Below, piece after piece: positions 41,247 to 50,647 of a DNA stretch of 64,000 nucleotides; position 1 is the first letter of the stretch, and each line of letters begins with the position of its first letter. Made by a program: the position numbers and the translations under genes. The DNA comes from Pseudolysinimonas yzui (GTDB lineage Bacteria > Actinomycetota > Actinomycetes > Actinomycetales > Microbacteriaceae): NCBI RefSeq assembly GCF_014653215.1, contig NZ_BNAI01000004.1:1-64000 (forward strand), given 5' to 3'. Below the pieces are notes generated by a model that was not told the DNA's origin, made no database searches, and was given only the letters and a program-made list of their open reading frames with translations.

Positions 41247-42298
41247 CCGTTCCGCCGCACCGCCCCGAGCCGCGGGATGCGCGGCACGTCGGCTTCGGCG
41301 CCCGCGTCGGTCGGCACGATGACCTCCTGAGTCGCGGCGACCGCGCCCTCCGAGCCGACGACCGTCAGCGTCGCCGCCGGATCGGTTGCCCGCCGCACGA
41401 CGGCGAGCGCGATCGGGCCGAGCTCGTAATGGGTGGCGGCGGCGGTGACCCGGCCGACGACCGTCTCACCCGACCGCACCTCGTCTCCGGCGGAGATCGC
41501 GATGTTGTCCGACCCGTCGAGGTGGAGCAGCACCAGGCGACGCGGGGGGTGCCCCAGGTTGTGCACCTTGGCGACCGTCTCCTGGCCCCGGTAGCAGCCC
41601 TTCTCGAGATGCACGGCCGAGCGCATCCAGTCGAACTCGTGCGGAATCGCGGTGGCGTCGAGTTCGGTGGCGGCACGCGGGCGCCACGCGGCGATGCGCA
41701 GCGCTTCGAGGGCGAGGATGCCGGCGGCCGGCCGGTCGGCGAGCGCAGCGAGACCGGCTCGGGGCACGAGCGTCTCGGAGTACGTCCAGCCCACTCCGGG
41801 ATGCTCGGCGACGGTCGCGTACTGGTGACCGCCGGCGACGACCGCGGCCCACGGGTCGTGCCAGGTCACCCCCTCGACGGGTGCCCCGAGGCTGCCGATC
41901 GTCGCGAACTCCGCCGACCGGTCGGCCACCTCGACGCGCAGCATGAACCGCATCCGGTCGAGGAACGAGGCCATCCCCGCCCCGGTGCCGGCATCCATCA
42001 GCAACCAGGTGGTCTCACCGTCGTCGACGACGCGCACGGCGTACTCGATGCGCCCGCTCGGGTCGAGCAAGAGCGCCTCGGCCGACTCCCCGGGGGCGAG
42101 GCGGGCGAGGCTCTGCGACAGCAGCGAGTCGAGCCAGGTGAGGCGGTCGGGGCCGGTGACGGTGACGACATCCCGGTCGGAGAGGTCGACGATCGCCGCG
42201 CCGGCGGCGAGTTCGCGCTGCTCGGCGAGCGGCGACCCGTAGTGCTGCGGCGGGTCGCCGACGGCTTCCGGCCGCTGAGAGAAGGGATCAGTCGACAC
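41243..42298 (-). CDS. ygfZ: YgfZ/GcvT-like folate-binding protein
   Basis: A 351-residue protein of the aminomethyltransferase fold. The family signature KGCYRGQET, with its cysteine, is present, following DWMRSAVHLE. YgfZ uses tetrahydrofolate to support repair or maturation of some iron-sulfur enzymes. GTG at 42298 follows GGGAGG at 7 bases, which excludes the longer frame. It overlaps the nitrobindin-like gene by 11 bases, a pairing conserved in Actinobacteria. Confidence 0.9.
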   Translation of the reverse strand: MSTDPFSQRPEAVGDPPQHYGSPLAEQRELAAGAAIVDLSDRDVVTVTGPDRLTWLDSLLSQSLARLAPGESAEALLLDPSGRIEYAVRVVDDGETTWLLMDAGTGAGMASFLDRMRFMLRVEVADRSAEFATIGSLGAPVEGVTWHDPWAAVVAGGHQYATVAEHPGVGWTYSETLVPRAGLAALADRPAAGILALEALRIAAWRPRAATELDATAIPHEFDWMRSAVHLEKGCYRGQETVAKVHNLGHPPRRLVLLHLDGSDNIAISAGDEVRSGETVVGRVTAAATHYELGPIALAVVRRATDPAATLTVVGSEGAVAATQEVIVPTDAGAEADVPRIPRLGAVRRNG

Positions 42299-42893
42299 GA
42301 GCGAGCCTCCCTGAGGCGTGGGTACGCAGGTCTTGTCCGAGCGCGGCGATGTCCCACGCCCAGAGCAGGTGCTCGTCGACGAGGCCGTACAGCCGGGTCG
42401 CGGCCGCGTATTCCTTCGCCGATGCGGACCGCACGACGGCATCGGTGCCGAGATCGATGCGCGGGCCGGCGACCGTGCCGAGATACAACTCGCTCACGCC
42501 TCCGGGCTGCAGGATCGCGACCTCGATGTCGAACGACCCCGCCGGGTTGCGGAGCGTCTCGACGGCGTCGGCGGAAGTGAAGACCGGCTCGCCGACGCCG
42601 GGGAGCATCCCGGGGCCCGGGTCGGCAGCGCCGAGCGGACGACTCAGCCGCCAGTACCCCAGTTCCGAGAACAGCACGCGGTGGTCGTCGGCGTCGCCCC
42701 CGAGCAGCCAGGTCGTGCAGGCGTATTGCACGTGCGACCCGCCCTCCTGGGTGAAGGCGACCCGCTGACCGAACTCGTGCTCGCGCAGGCCGTCGCCGAC
42801 CCGATAGGCGATCACGCCCGTGCCCTCCCAGACGCCGAGCAGCCAGGACAGCGGCATGATCTCCGCCGGCAGGGAAGCGTCGATGTCGAACAT
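42288..42893 (-). CDS. Nitrobindin-like FABP-fold protein
   Basis: A 201-residue beta-barrel protein. The N-terminal WLLGVWEGTGVIAYR is the GxWxGxG signature of the nitrobindin/THAP4 C-terminal family, and the late histidine in LYGLVDEHLLWAWDIAALG corresponds to the region holding the haem ligand. Family members bind ferric haem and isomerise peroxynitrite to nitrate. Cytoplasmic, no signal peptide. It precedes ygfZ, suggesting a shared role in oxidative or Fe-S damage. Confidence 0.85.
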   Translation of the reverse strand: MFDIDASLPAEIMPLSWLLGVWEGTGVIAYRVGDGLREHEFGQRVAFTQEGGSHVQYACTTWLLGGDADDHRVLFSELGYWRLSRPLGAADPGPGMLPGVGEPVFTSADAVETLRNPAGSFDIEVAILQPGGVSELYLGTVAGPRIDLGTDAVVRSASAKEYAAATRLYGLVDEHLLWAWDIAALGQDLRTHASGRLARVD

Positions 42894-42909
42894 CGCAGCT
42901 CCCGTCGGT

Positions 42910-43020
42910 CTAGCGCTGGCCGCGGAAGAGGTTGTAGACGACCACCAGCGACACGAAGCCGATCGCGAGCACCGCGAGCCCGAGAAGCCCGATGAAGAAC
43001 AGTTCCAGGGCGAGCATCAT
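42910..43020 (-). CDS. 36-residue single-helix membrane protein
   Basis: MMLALELFFIGLLGLAVLAI is followed by GFVSLVVVYNLFRGQR and a TAG at 42910-42912. Almost the whole chain is one membrane helix with a basic tail. The ATG (43020-43018) overlaps the stop of the membrane-protein gene at 43017 in an ATGA, and it lies in the gap before the nitrobindin gene, so position and composition both support a real gene. Function unknown; such peptides often bind larger membrane proteins. Confidence 0.65.
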   Translation of the reverse strand: MMLALELFFIGLLGLAVLAIGFVSLVVVYNLFRGQR

Positions 43021-43298
43021 GCGACAAGCCTATCGAGGGATGCGGGGTGGAGCAGGATGAGTACCACCGTCGTGAGCGCGAGGATGACGAGCACCCCGCC
43101 GACGCTCGCGATGATGCGGTTGACGAGACCCTCTTTGCGCTGCAGCGACAGCTGGATGACGAACGTCAGCAGCACGGTTCCGGCCGCGACGACGGGAATC
43201 CAGGTGAGGAACTGCTGGCCCGCGAACATCCCCACGGCCACGCCACCGGCGAGCGCGACGAGCCATACCGGCGGGACGCTGCGCGAGTAGGCGGACAC
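43017..43298 (-). CDS. Small membrane protein, three helices
   Basis: A 93-residue protein with three predicted helices: VWLVALAGGVAVGMFAGQQF, WIPVVAAGTVLLTFVIQLSL and IIASVGGVLVILALTTVVLILL, with a short basic loop (QRKEGLVNR) between the last two. No known family. It starts near the glnR promoter and is read away from glnR. It is followed by the overlapping 36-residue protein. Confidence 0.75.
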   Translation of the reverse strand: MSAYSRSVPPVWLVALAGGVAVGMFAGQQFLTWIPVVAAGTVLLTFVIQLSLQRKEGLVNRIIASVGGVLVILALTTVVLILLHPASLDRLVA

Positions 43299-43353
43299 GA
43301 GTCAATCGTAGGTGTCCGTACACTGTCGGGTAGGCGTTTTGGAGGACTCGCGC

Positions 43354-44037
43354 GTGGCCCAGTTGCTCATCTTGACCTCAGCGGTCGACGGTGAGGTTCT
43401 GCCCGCCCTCGGACTGCTCTCTCACCGCACCCGTTCGATCCCCGCCGAGCCGGCTTCGCTCATCAACGCGCCCACCGCCGACCTCATCTTCGTCGACGCC
43501 CGGCAAGACCTGGCGAGCGCGAAGTCGCTGTGCAAGATCCTCAACACCACGGGGGTCACGGTGCCGCTCGTGCTCGTGCTGACCGAAGGCGGGCTGACCG
43601 CCGTCTCCGCCGACTGGGGCGTCGACGACGTCATCCTGGAATCCGCGGGACCGGCCGAAGTGGATGCCCGCGTGCGGCTCGTCATCGGACGGCTCGCGAT
43701 GGAGAAGACCGGCTCGAAGATCCAGGCGTCGGGTGTCGTCATCGACGAGGCGTCCTACTCGGCGAAGGTGCACGGTCGCCCGCTCGACCTCACCTTCAAG
43801 GAGTTCGAGCTGCTGCGCTTCTTCGCGACGCACCCGTCGCGCGTCTTCACCCGCGAGCAGCTGCTGAGCGAGGTCTGGGGCTACGACTACTTCGGTGGCA
43901 CCCGCACTGTCGATGTGCACGTGCGGCGCTTGCGCGCGAAGCTCGGAGACCTCGAGTCGCTCATCGGCACGGTGCGCAACGTCGGCTACCGCTTCAACGT
44001 CTACGAAGACGAAGACCGGCTCGCCCCCGTCTCCTGA
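43354..44037 (+). CDS. glnR: GlnR-type orphan response regulator of nitrogen genes
   Basis: A 227-residue OmpR-class regulator. The receiver part ([66 protein letters not shown]) and the winged helix ([26 protein letters not shown]) closely follow streptomycete GlnR as I remember it. GlnR has no partner kinase and controls amt, glnA and other nitrogen genes. GGAGG at 43341-43345 supports GTG 43354. TACACT at 43319-43324 is a likely -10. Confidence 0.88.
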   Translation: MAQLLILTSAVDGEVLPALGLLSHRTRSIPAEPASLINAPTADLIFVDARQDLASAKSLCKILNTTGVTVPLVLVLTEGGLTAVSADWGVDDVILESAGPAEVDARVRLVIGRLAMEKTGSKIQASGVVIDEASYSAKVHGRPLDLTFKEFELLRFFATHPSRVFTREQLLSEVWGYDYFGGTRTVDVHVRRLRAKLGDLESLIGTVRNVGYRFNVYEDEDRLAPVS

Positions 44038-44048
44038 TCGGACACCCG

Positions 44049-44071
44049 CTCGTCCTGAGCCCGACGAAGGG
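44049..44071. repeat. Short dispersed palindromic element
   Basis: CTCGTCCTGAGC followed by CCGACGAAGGG, a close relative of the CTTCGTCCTGAGCTTGTCGA type element widely scattered in actinobacterial genomes. It lies just after glnR and abuts the PHO-box-like repeats of ppk; it may act as a terminator hairpin. Confidence 0.45.
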
Positions 44072-44092
44072 TTCATCCGCCGTTCACACGGG
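44071..44092 (+). promoter_or_regulatory. PHO-box-like direct repeats before ppk
   Basis: GTTCATCCGCC (44071-44081) and GTTCACACGGG (44082-44092) are adjacent 11-base direct repeats matching the PHO-box unit GTTCAYC known from Streptomyces. They end 18 bases before the ppk ATG, so a RegX3/PhoP-type protein likely activates ppk. Confidence 0.6.
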
Positions 44093-44110
44093 GCCTGGAA
44101 TGATGGGCGG

Positions 44111-46279
44111 ATGGAGGACAGCCCCCTCGGCGATGCCACGATCGCCGCCGACCTGCTCGACGACTACGACGCCGAGCCGGTCTTCATCGACGACAGCGAA
44201 CTTCCCGGCGACCGGTTCCTCGATCGGGAACTGTCCTGGCTCGCCTTCAATCTGCGGGTGCTCGAGCTCGCCGAGGACGACACGCTGCCGCTGCTGGAAC
44301 GTGCGAACTTCCTCGCCATCTTCGCCAGCAACCTCGACGAGTTCTTCATGGTGCGCGTCGCGGGTCTCAAGCGCCGCATCGCGACCGGGATCGCGGTGCC
44401 GACCAATATCGGGCGCGCGCCGCTCGACGTGCTCGCCGACATCAGTGCGCGAGCCCACGAGCTGCAGGAGCGCCACGCGCATGCCTTCCAGGGGTTGAAG
44501 CCGGCGCTCGATGAGGCCGGCATCCACATCGAGCACTGGACCGATCTCGACGAACGGGATCGCGTCGCCCTCGACGAGGTCTTCTCGGGGCAGATCTTCC
44601 CGGTGCTGATGCCGCTCGCGGTCGACCCGGCGCACCCGTTCCCCTACATCTCCGGTCTGTCGCTCAATCTCTCGATCCGGGTGCGCAACCCCAAGACCGG
44701 CAAGGAGGAGTTCGCACGCCTCAAGGTGCCGACGAATCTGCCGCGGTTCGTGAAGCTGCCCGACCACGGCTCGGGCGTGCTGCGCTTCATCCCGCTCGAA
44801 GACCTCATCTCCAACCACCTCGAGGAGCTGTTCCCCGGCATGGAGGTGCTCGAGCACCACGAGTTCCGGGTGACCCGCAACGAAGACGTCGAGGTCGAAG
44901 AGGACGACGCCGAGAACCTCATCAACGCCCTCGAGAAGGAGCTGCAGCGCCGCCGGTTCGGCCCGCCGATCCGCCTCGAGATCACCGACGACATGGATGA
45001 CGTCACCCTCGGCCTGCTGATGTCGGAGCTGCAGATCACCGAGCAGGAGGCCTACCGGCTTCCCGCGCCGCTCGACCTCTCCGGCCTGTTCGAGGTCACG
45101 CGCATCGACAAGCCGGCGCTCAAGTACCCCCGGCACGTGCCGACGACGAGTGTCAACCTGCTGCCCACGGAACCCAACGAGCGACCGGATGTCTTCGCCT
45201 CGATCGCCCGCGGAGACATCCTGCTCCACCACCCCTACGAGTCGTTCGCGACGAGCGTGCAGGCGTTCATCGAGCAGGCCGCCGCCGACCCGCAGGTGCT
45301 CGCCATCAAGCAGACCCTGTACCGCACGAGCGGTGACAGCCCGATCGTCGAGGCCCTCATCGACGCGGCCGAGGCCGGCAAGGCGGTGCTCGCCCTCGTC
45401 GAGATCAAGGCACGGTTCGACGAGCAGGCCAACATCGGCTGGGCCCGCAAGCTCGAGAAGGCCGGCGTGCACGTCGTCTACGGCCTGGTCGGGCTCAAGA
45501 CCCACAGCAAACTCGCGCTCGTCATCCGCCAGGAGGGCGGCCGGCTGCGGCACTACAGCCACATCGGAACCGGCAACTACAACCCGAAGACGAGCCGCAT
45601 CTACGAAGACCTCGGGCTGCTGACCGCCGACGACATCGTCGGCAAGGATCTCACCCGGCTGTTCAACGAGCTCTCCGGCTACGCGATCGAGAAGAAGTTC
45701 AAGCGACTGCTCGTCGCGCCGCGCTACCTGCGCAAGGGGCTGCTCAAGCAGATCGCCCGCGAAGCCGAGAACGCGCACGCGGGCCGCTCGAGCGGCATCC
45801 GCATCAAGGTCAACTCGATGGTCGACGAGGCCGTGATCGACGGCCTGTACCGGGCGAGTCAGGCCGGTGTTCCGGTGGACATCTGGGTGCGCGGCATCTG
45901 TTCGCTCACCCCCGGCGTCGAGGGGCTCAGCGAGAACATCCGGGTGCGCAGCATCCTCGGTCGCTACCTCGAGCACTCCCGCATCTTCCGGTTCGAGAAC
46001 GACGGCGACCCGCAGGTGTTCATCGGCAGCGCCGACATGATGCACCGCAACCTCGACCGGCGCGTCGAGGCACTCATCCGGCTCACCCGGCCCGAGCACC
46101 TCGACGAGTTGCAGCAGTTGTTCGACCTCGCGATGTCCGACGGGACCTCGGCGTGGTGGCTCGGGTCCGACGGCGAGTGGCGCCGCCACGATCGGGATGA
46201 CGCGGGCGAGCCGCTCGTCGACCTCCAGAATGAACTCATGAGACAGATCGGGGCACGCAAGCGCGGTGCCGGGCGGTGA
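44111..46279 (+). CDS. ppk: Polyphosphate kinase
   Basis: A 722-residue PPK1. Order: N domain ([20 protein letters not shown]), head domain, then the C1 and C2 catalytic domains with the autophosphorylated histidine in [12 protein letters not shown] and the second one in [10 protein letters not shown]. It reversibly makes polyphosphate from ATP. The M at 44111 gives the usual start; no ribosome site is obvious. It is followed in a GTGA overlap by a MutT1-type gene, the pair conserved in mycobacteria. Confidence 0.96.
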   Translation: MEDSPLGDATIAADLLDDYDAEPVFIDDSELPGDRFLDRELSWLAFNLRVLELAEDDTLPLLERANFLAIFASNLDEFFMVRVAGLKRRIATGIAVPTNIGRAPLDVLADISARAHELQERHAHAFQGLKPALDEAGIHIEHWTDLDERDRVALDEVFSGQIFPVLMPLAVDPAHPFPYISGLSLNLSIRVRNPKTGKEEFARLKVPTNLPRFVKLPDHGSGVLRFIPLEDLISNHLEELFPGMEVLEHHEFRVTRNEDVEVEEDDAENLINALEKELQRRRFGPPIRLEITDDMDDVTLGLLMSELQITEQEAYRLPAPLDLSGLFEVTRIDKPALKYPRHVPTTSVNLLPTEPNERPDVFASIARGDILLHHPYESFATSVQAFIEQAAADPQVLAIKQTLYRTSGDSPIVEALIDAAEAGKAVLALVEIKARFDEQANIGWARKLEKAGVHVVYGLVGLKTHSKLALVIRQEGGRLRHYSHIGTGNYNPKTSRIYEDLGLLTADDIVGKDLTRLFNELSGYAIEKKFKRLLVAPRYLRKGLLKQIAREAENAHAGRSSGIRIKVNSMVDEAVIDGLYRASQAGVPVDIWVRGICSLTPGVEGLSENIRVRSILGRYLEHSRIFRFENDGDPQVFIGSADMMHRNLDRRVEALIRLTRPEHLDELQQLFDLAMSDGTSAWWLGSDGEWRRHDRDDAGEPLVDLQNELMRQIGARKRGAGR

Positions 46280-47238
46280 CGCTGCGCGAGGCTCAGCGCG
46301 GCGTCGAGCCGGTGCTGGCCGCGGGAGCGGTGTGCTGGAAGGTGACCCCGAAGGGGAAGCTGCGCATCCTCGTCGTGCACCGCACCCAGCACAAGGACAC
46401 CTCGCTGCCGAAAGGCAAGCTCGACCCGGGTGAGACGCTGCCCGAGACGGCGGTGCGCGAGATCGCCGAGGAGACCGGCCTCATCGTCGGGCTCGGCGCG
46501 CCGCTCGGCATCGTCGAGTACCTGATGCCCAACGGGCGCGAGAAGAAGGTCTACTACTGGGCGGCCGAGGTCGAGCCGCTCGCGATCGCCAACTCGACGT
46601 TCGTCTCGAACGACGAAATCGAAGAGCTCACCTGGATGAGCCTGAAGAAGGCCCGCAAGCGCCTCAGCTTCCCGGCCGACCTCGACATCGTCGAACGCTT
46701 CGCCGAGCTCCACGCGCAGGGGCGGGCTCGCACTTTTGCGATCATCGCCCTGCGCCATGGCAAGGCCACTCCGCCGCAGGACTGGCCCGGGCCCGACGCG
46801 ACCCGGCCGCTGCTGCCCCGGGGCGAGGTGCAGTCGCTCAGCGTCGCGCCCGGCATCGCCGCATTCCGCCCGGTGAAGCTCATCTCGTCGACGGCGGTGC
46901 GCTGCACCACCACGATCGCTCCGACCGCCCGCATCACCGGGCTGCCGGTCGCCCAGAAAGACGAGATCAGCCAGGATGCCCACACCTCGCGCGGCGAGGC
47001 GGTGCGGGGGGTCGTCGCGACGCGTCTCGAGAAGCGGGTGACGACGGTGCTGTGCAGCCACGGCCCCGTGCTGCCGCAGATCATCGACGCGGTGGCCCGG
47101 GCGACCCGCACGCCCGACAGCGCGCGGCTGCAGCGCGCCGCCGCGCTCTCGACCGGCGAGTACGCGGTGCTGCACGTTCCCGTCGACGCTCCCGAGAGCG
47201 GACTGGTCGCTGTCGAGATTCACGGCCCGGCGGTCTAA
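46276..47238 (+). CDS. NUDIX hydrolase fused to histidine phosphatase (MutT1 type)
   Basis: A 320-residue two-domain enzyme. Residues 12-140 hold the NUDIX box ([20 protein letters not shown] then TGLIV). Residues about 155-315 are a histidine-phosphatase domain with ALRHGKA as the catalytic motif and [13 protein letters not shown] near the end. Mycobacterial MutT1 hydrolyses oxidised guanine nucleotides and diadenosine polyphosphates. GTG at 46276 overlaps the ppk stop. Confidence 0.92.
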   Translation: MTLREAQRGVEPVLAAGAVCWKVTPKGKLRILVVHRTQHKDTSLPKGKLDPGETLPETAVREIAEETGLIVGLGAPLGIVEYLMPNGREKKVYYWAAEVEPLAIANSTFVSNDEIEELTWMSLKKARKRLSFPADLDIVERFAELHAQGRARTFAIIALRHGKATPPQDWPGPDATRPLLPRGEVQSLSVAPGIAAFRPVKLISSTAVRCTTTIAPTARITGLPVAQKDEISQDAHTSRGEAVRGVVATRLEKRVTTVLCSHGPVLPQIIDAVARATRTPDSARLQRAAALSTGEYAVLHVPVDAPESGLVAVEIHGPAV

Positions 47239-47284
47239 GGTCTCACCCGATCGCTCGCACGAGCGCGACGGTCGTTCGCGAGTC

Positions 47285-47306
47285 GTTAACCTCCCGTTCA
47301 CCATCC
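47285..47306 (+). promoter_or_regulatory. PHO-box-like direct repeats before pstS
   Basis: GTTAACCTCCC (47285-47295) and GTTCACCATCC (47296-47306) are adjacent 11-base repeats like those before ppk. TACCTT at 47334-47339 is a possible -10 with the PHO box in place of a -35. The rest of the 159-base interval holds only a weak hairpin at 47252-47265. Confidence 0.65.
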
Positions 47307-47397
47307 GCCCGAAGGGTGGACACGAGGCGTTCCTACCTTCATCCTCGGGCCCGCCTGGGCCCGTCCTGAAAAGACATCCATTCCCGAAGGGAACACA

Positions 47398-48480
47398 GTG
47401 AACATCAAGCGCTCTGGCGGCATCGCCGCCATCGCCCTGGTCGGGGCCATCGCCCTGGCTTCCTGCGCCGCGAACGAAGGCGGTGGGACCGAGGCCCCCA
47501 GCGACCTCAGCGGCACCCTCGTCGGCGCCGGTTCGTCGGCCGTCGGCGCGGCCCAGGAGACCTGGATCGCCGAGTTCCAGACCGCGAACCCCGAGGTCAC
47601 CATCACCTACGACCCCGCCGGCTCCGGCGCCGGCCGCGAGACCTTCCTCGCCGGCGGCAGCGACTTCGCGGGCACCGACCGTGCGTTCAAGGACGAGGAG
47701 CTCGCCGCGGGCGGCTTCGCCTCCTGCGCCGCCGACTCGGGCATCGTGCAGCTTCCGCTGTACATCTCGCCGATCGCCGTGATCTTCAACGTCGAGGGCG
47801 TCGACACGCTCAACCTCGACGCGGACACCATCGCGGGCATCTTCGCCGGCACGATCACCAACTGGACCGACGAGGCGATCACCTCGCAGAACGAGGGTGT
47901 CGAGCTGCCCGACCTGGCGATCACGCCGGTTCACCGCTCCGACGACTCGGGCACGACCGAGAACTTCACCGACTACCTCGCTCAGGCCGCGCCTGAGGTG
48001 TGGACCTACGAGGCCGACGGCGTCTGGCCGATCAGCTCCGGTGAGGCCGCTCAGGGCACCTCGGGTGTCGTCGACGCGGTCACCAACGGCACGGGCACCA
48101 TCGGCTACGCCGACGCCTCGCGCGCCGGTGGCCTGGGTACCGTCGCGGTGCTCATCGGCGAGGACTACGTGCCGTACTCGGCCGAGGCCGCTGCCGCCGT
48201 CGTGGACGCGTCGCCGTTCGTCGAGGGTCGCCCCGAATTCGACCTGTCGCTCGAGCTCGACCGTACCCCCGACAGCGAGGCCTACCCGATCGTCCTGGTC
48301 GCGTACCTCGTCGGCTGCGAGACCTACCTGGACGCCGCTCAGGCCGAACTGGTGAAGGCGTACTTCACCTACATGGCCAGCCCCGAGGGCCAGGCCGCGG
48401 CCAGTGAGGGCGCCGGTTCGGCCCCGATCTCGGACGCGCTCTTCGAGCGCGTGACCGCCGCGATCGAGGTCATCGGCTAA
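47398..48480 (+). CDS. pstS: Phosphate-binding lipoprotein PstS
   Basis: A 360-residue lipoprotein: signal peptide with lipobox ALASC, then a type 2 periplasmic-binding fold with phosphate-loop features VGAGSSAVGAAQETW, DPAGSGAGRETFLAGGSDFAGTD and HRSDDSGTTENF. It captures phosphate outside the membrane for PstCAB. AAGGGAAC precedes the GTG at 47398. A strong hairpin follows the gene, before pstC. Confidence 0.96.
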   Translation: MNIKRSGGIAAIALVGAIALASCAANEGGGTEAPSDLSGTLVGAGSSAVGAAQETWIAEFQTANPEVTITYDPAGSGAGRETFLAGGSDFAGTDRAFKDEELAAGGFASCAADSGIVQLPLYISPIAVIFNVEGVDTLNLDADTIAGIFAGTITNWTDEAITSQNEGVELPDLAITPVHRSDDSGTTENFTDYLAQAAPEVWTYEADGVWPISSGEAAQGTSGVVDAVTNGTGTIGYADASRAGGLGTVAVLIGEDYVPYSAEAAAAVVDASPFVEGRPEFDLSLELDRTPDSEAYPIVLVAYLVGCETYLDAAQAELVKAYFTYMASPEGQAAASEGAGSAPISDALFERVTAAIEVIG

Positions 48481-48491
48481 GTCGCTTCACC

Positions 48492-48544
48492 CTGACGGGC
48501 TGCGTCGTGAGCGCCTGCTGGCGCTCCACGGCGCAGCCCGTCAG
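48492..48544 (+). terminator. Long hairpin between pstS and pstC (attenuator)
   Basis: CTGACGGGCTGCG (48492-48504) pairs perfectly with CGCAGCCCGTCAG (48532-48544), and inside it GAGCGCC (48509-48515) pairs with GGCGCTC (48520-48526) around a TGCT loop. There is only a weak T run after it. This could stop part of the transcripts or protect the pstS message, giving more binding protein than membrane subunits. Confidence 0.7.
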
Positions 48545-48601
48545 ACTTGGGCCCAGCGCCCTTCGTTCCAGCCTCCTCATGAGAACGGTCCTCCTCCCCA
48601 C

Positions 48602-49537
48602 ATGACGACAGTCCGCACGATCAAGGCGAAGCAGCGCCCCGGTGACCGGGTCTTCTCGGCCAGCACGACGATTGCCGGATGCATCATCCTGGCCGCCTTG
48701 GCCGCCGTCGCCGTCTTCCTCCTCGCGGAGAGCGTCCCGGCCGTCGTCTCCGGCCCCGATGAGCTCCGCGACGGTGCCGACACCTTCTGGGCCTACGTCG
48801 CACCGCTCGCCTTCGGCACCCTCTGGGCGGCCCTGATCGCCCTCGTGATCGCCTTCCCCATCTCGATCGGCATCGCGCTCTTCATCTCGCACTACGCGCC
48901 CCGCCGGATCGCCCAGGGGCTCGGCTACATCGTCGACCTGCTGGCCGCCGTTCCCTCCGTCGTCTTCGGGCTCTGGGGCATCAAGGTGCTCGCCCCGCTG
49001 GTCACGCCCTTCTACCAGGAACTCACCACCAATCTCGGGTGGATCCCGCTGTTCTCGCCGCCGGCCTCCGGCACGGGCCGCACCGTCCTGACGGTCGGCA
49101 TCGTGCTCGCGGTGATGATCATCCCGATCATCACCGCCATCTCGCGCGAGATCTTCCTGCAGACCCCGGTGCTCCACGAGGAGGCGGCGCTCGCCCTCGG
49201 CGCGACCCGCTGGGAGATGATCAGCATGGCGGTCATCCCGTTCGCCCGCCCCGGCATCATCTCCGCCGCCATGCTCGGCCTGGGCCGGGCCCTCGGCGAG
49301 ACCATGGTCGTGGCGATGGTGCTCTCCCCCGCCGTCGTCATCTCGTTCGTGCTGACCGGGTCGAGCAACCCGGCGACGATCGCCGGCAACATCGCCCTCA
49401 ACTTCCCTGACGCCTACGGCGTCCAGGTCAACGCCCTCATCGCCAGCGGCCTCGTGCTCTTCGTGATCACCCTCGTGATCAACTCGGTCGCCCGCATCGT
49501 CGTCAACCGCCGCAAGGCGTTCTCGGGAGCGAACTGA
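48602..49537 (+). CDS. pstC: Phosphate ABC transporter permease PstC
   Basis: A 311-residue membrane protein with six helices. The coupling EAA loop is EEAALALGATRWEMISMAVIPFARPGI (about 195-221). It forms the channel with PstA. The stop overlaps the pstA ATG by one base (TGATG). The ribosome site is weak. Confidence 0.95.
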   Translation: MTTVRTIKAKQRPGDRVFSASTTIAGCIILAALAAVAVFLLAESVPAVVSGPDELRDGADTFWAYVAPLAFGTLWAALIALVIAFPISIGIALFISHYAPRRIAQGLGYIVDLLAAVPSVVFGLWGIKVLAPLVTPFYQELTTNLGWIPLFSPPASGTGRTVLTVGIVLAVMIIPIITAISREIFLQTPVLHEEAALALGATRWEMISMAVIPFARPGIISAAMLGLGRALGETMVVAMVLSPAVVISFVLTGSSNPATIAGNIALNFPDAYGVQVNALIASGLVLFVITLVINSVARIVVNRRKAFSGAN

Positions 49538-50619
49538 TGACCACGTCCGCCACGACCGGCATCGCGAACTCGCTCACCACGGGCCGGCTTCCCAAGTGGG
49601 CGCCGTGGGGCCTGCTCGCCGGAAGCTGGGCTGTCGCCGCTGTCATCGTCGCGCTCACGCAGGCCGCCGGCGAGCCGGCGGACTTCAACATCGTCGCCGC
49701 GATCTTCTTCGGCACGATCCTGTTCGACATCGCGATCGTCGTGCTCTCGGCCCTCATCGAAGGGTCGCGCCAGGCCCGCGACCGGCTCGTCACCTCGCTC
49801 GTCGTCACGGCCTTCGTCGTCGCTCTGCTTCCGCTGGTCTCGCTGCTCTTCACCGTCGTCGTGAACGGCCTGGCCCGGTTCGACCTGGAGTTCTTCAGCA
49901 GTTCGATGCGCAACGTCGTCGGCGAGGGCGGCGGCGGGTTGCACGCCATCATGGGAACGCTGTTGATCACCGGCATGGCGGCGATCATCTCGATCCCGGT
50001 CGGCCTGCTGACCGCGATCTACCTCGTCGAGTACGGCCGGGGACGCCTCGCCGCGGCGATCACGTTCTTCGTCGACGTCATGACCGGCATCCCCTCGATC
50101 GTCGCCGGCCTGTTCGCCTTCGCCCTGTTCGCCCTCCTCTTCGACGACCCCGGCATCCGGTTCGGTTTCGGCGGCTCCGTCGCCCTGTCGTTGCTGATGA
50201 TCCCGGTCGTCGTGCGCTCCAGCGAAGAGATGCTGAAGATCGTTCCCAACGAGCTGCGCGAGGCCTCGTACGCGCTCGGCGTGCCGAAATGGCTGACGAT
50301 CGTGAAGGTCGTCATCCCGACCGCGATCGCCGGGATCGCCACCGGCGTCACGCTCTCGATCTCGCGCGTCATCGGCGAGACCGCACCGCTGCTGATCGTC
50401 GCGGGCTTCACGACGAGCATGAACTACGACCTGTTCGCCGGGCGGATGATGACGCTGCCGGTGTTCGTCTACAACCAGTACGCCAACCCGGGCACCGACG
50501 TGCAGGTCTATCTCGACCGCGCGTGGACCGGAGCGCTCACCCTCATCCTCATCGTGATGGCCCTCAACCTCATCGCGCGTCTCGTCGCGAAGATCTTCTC
50601 GCCCAAGCTCGGTCGCTGA
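49537..50619 (+). CDS. pstA: Phosphate ABC transporter permease PstA
   Basis: A 360-residue membrane protein, longer than many PstA proteins because of extra N-terminal helices (about residues 20-100) before the six-helix core. The EAA loop reads [28 protein letters not shown]. It pairs with PstC in the inner membrane. Confidence 0.95.
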   Translation: MTTSATTGIANSLTTGRLPKWAPWGLLAGSWAVAAVIVALTQAAGEPADFNIVAAIFFGTILFDIAIVVLSALIEGSRQARDRLVTSLVVTAFVVALLPLVSLLFTVVVNGLARFDLEFFSSSMRNVVGEGGGGLHAIMGTLLITGMAAIISIPVGLLTAIYLVEYGRGRLAAAITFFVDVMTGIPSIVAGLFAFALFALLFDDPGIRFGFGGSVALSLLMIPVVVRSSEEMLKIVPNELREASYALGVPKWLTIVKVVIPTAIAGIATGVTLSISRVIGETAPLLIVAGFTTSMNYDLFAGRMMTLPVFVYNQYANPGTDVQVYLDRAWTGALTLILIVMALNLIARLVAKIFSPKLGR

Positions 50620-50647
50620 ACCCCGACCCGAAGAACCAAGGAGCACC

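Noticed and set aside
44084-46189. A 701-codon open frame antisense to ppk
   Set aside because: Low-complexity composition and full overlap with a well-conserved enzyme; a shadow of GC-biased third positions.
45964-47934. Long antisense frame across the NUDIX gene and pstS
   Set aside because: Crosses the intergenic PHO-box region and two real genes on the other strand; no domain.
48492-48544. A riboswitch before pstC
   Set aside because: Simple nested hairpin with no conserved aptamer core that I recognise; attenuation or mRNA protection is the simpler reading.
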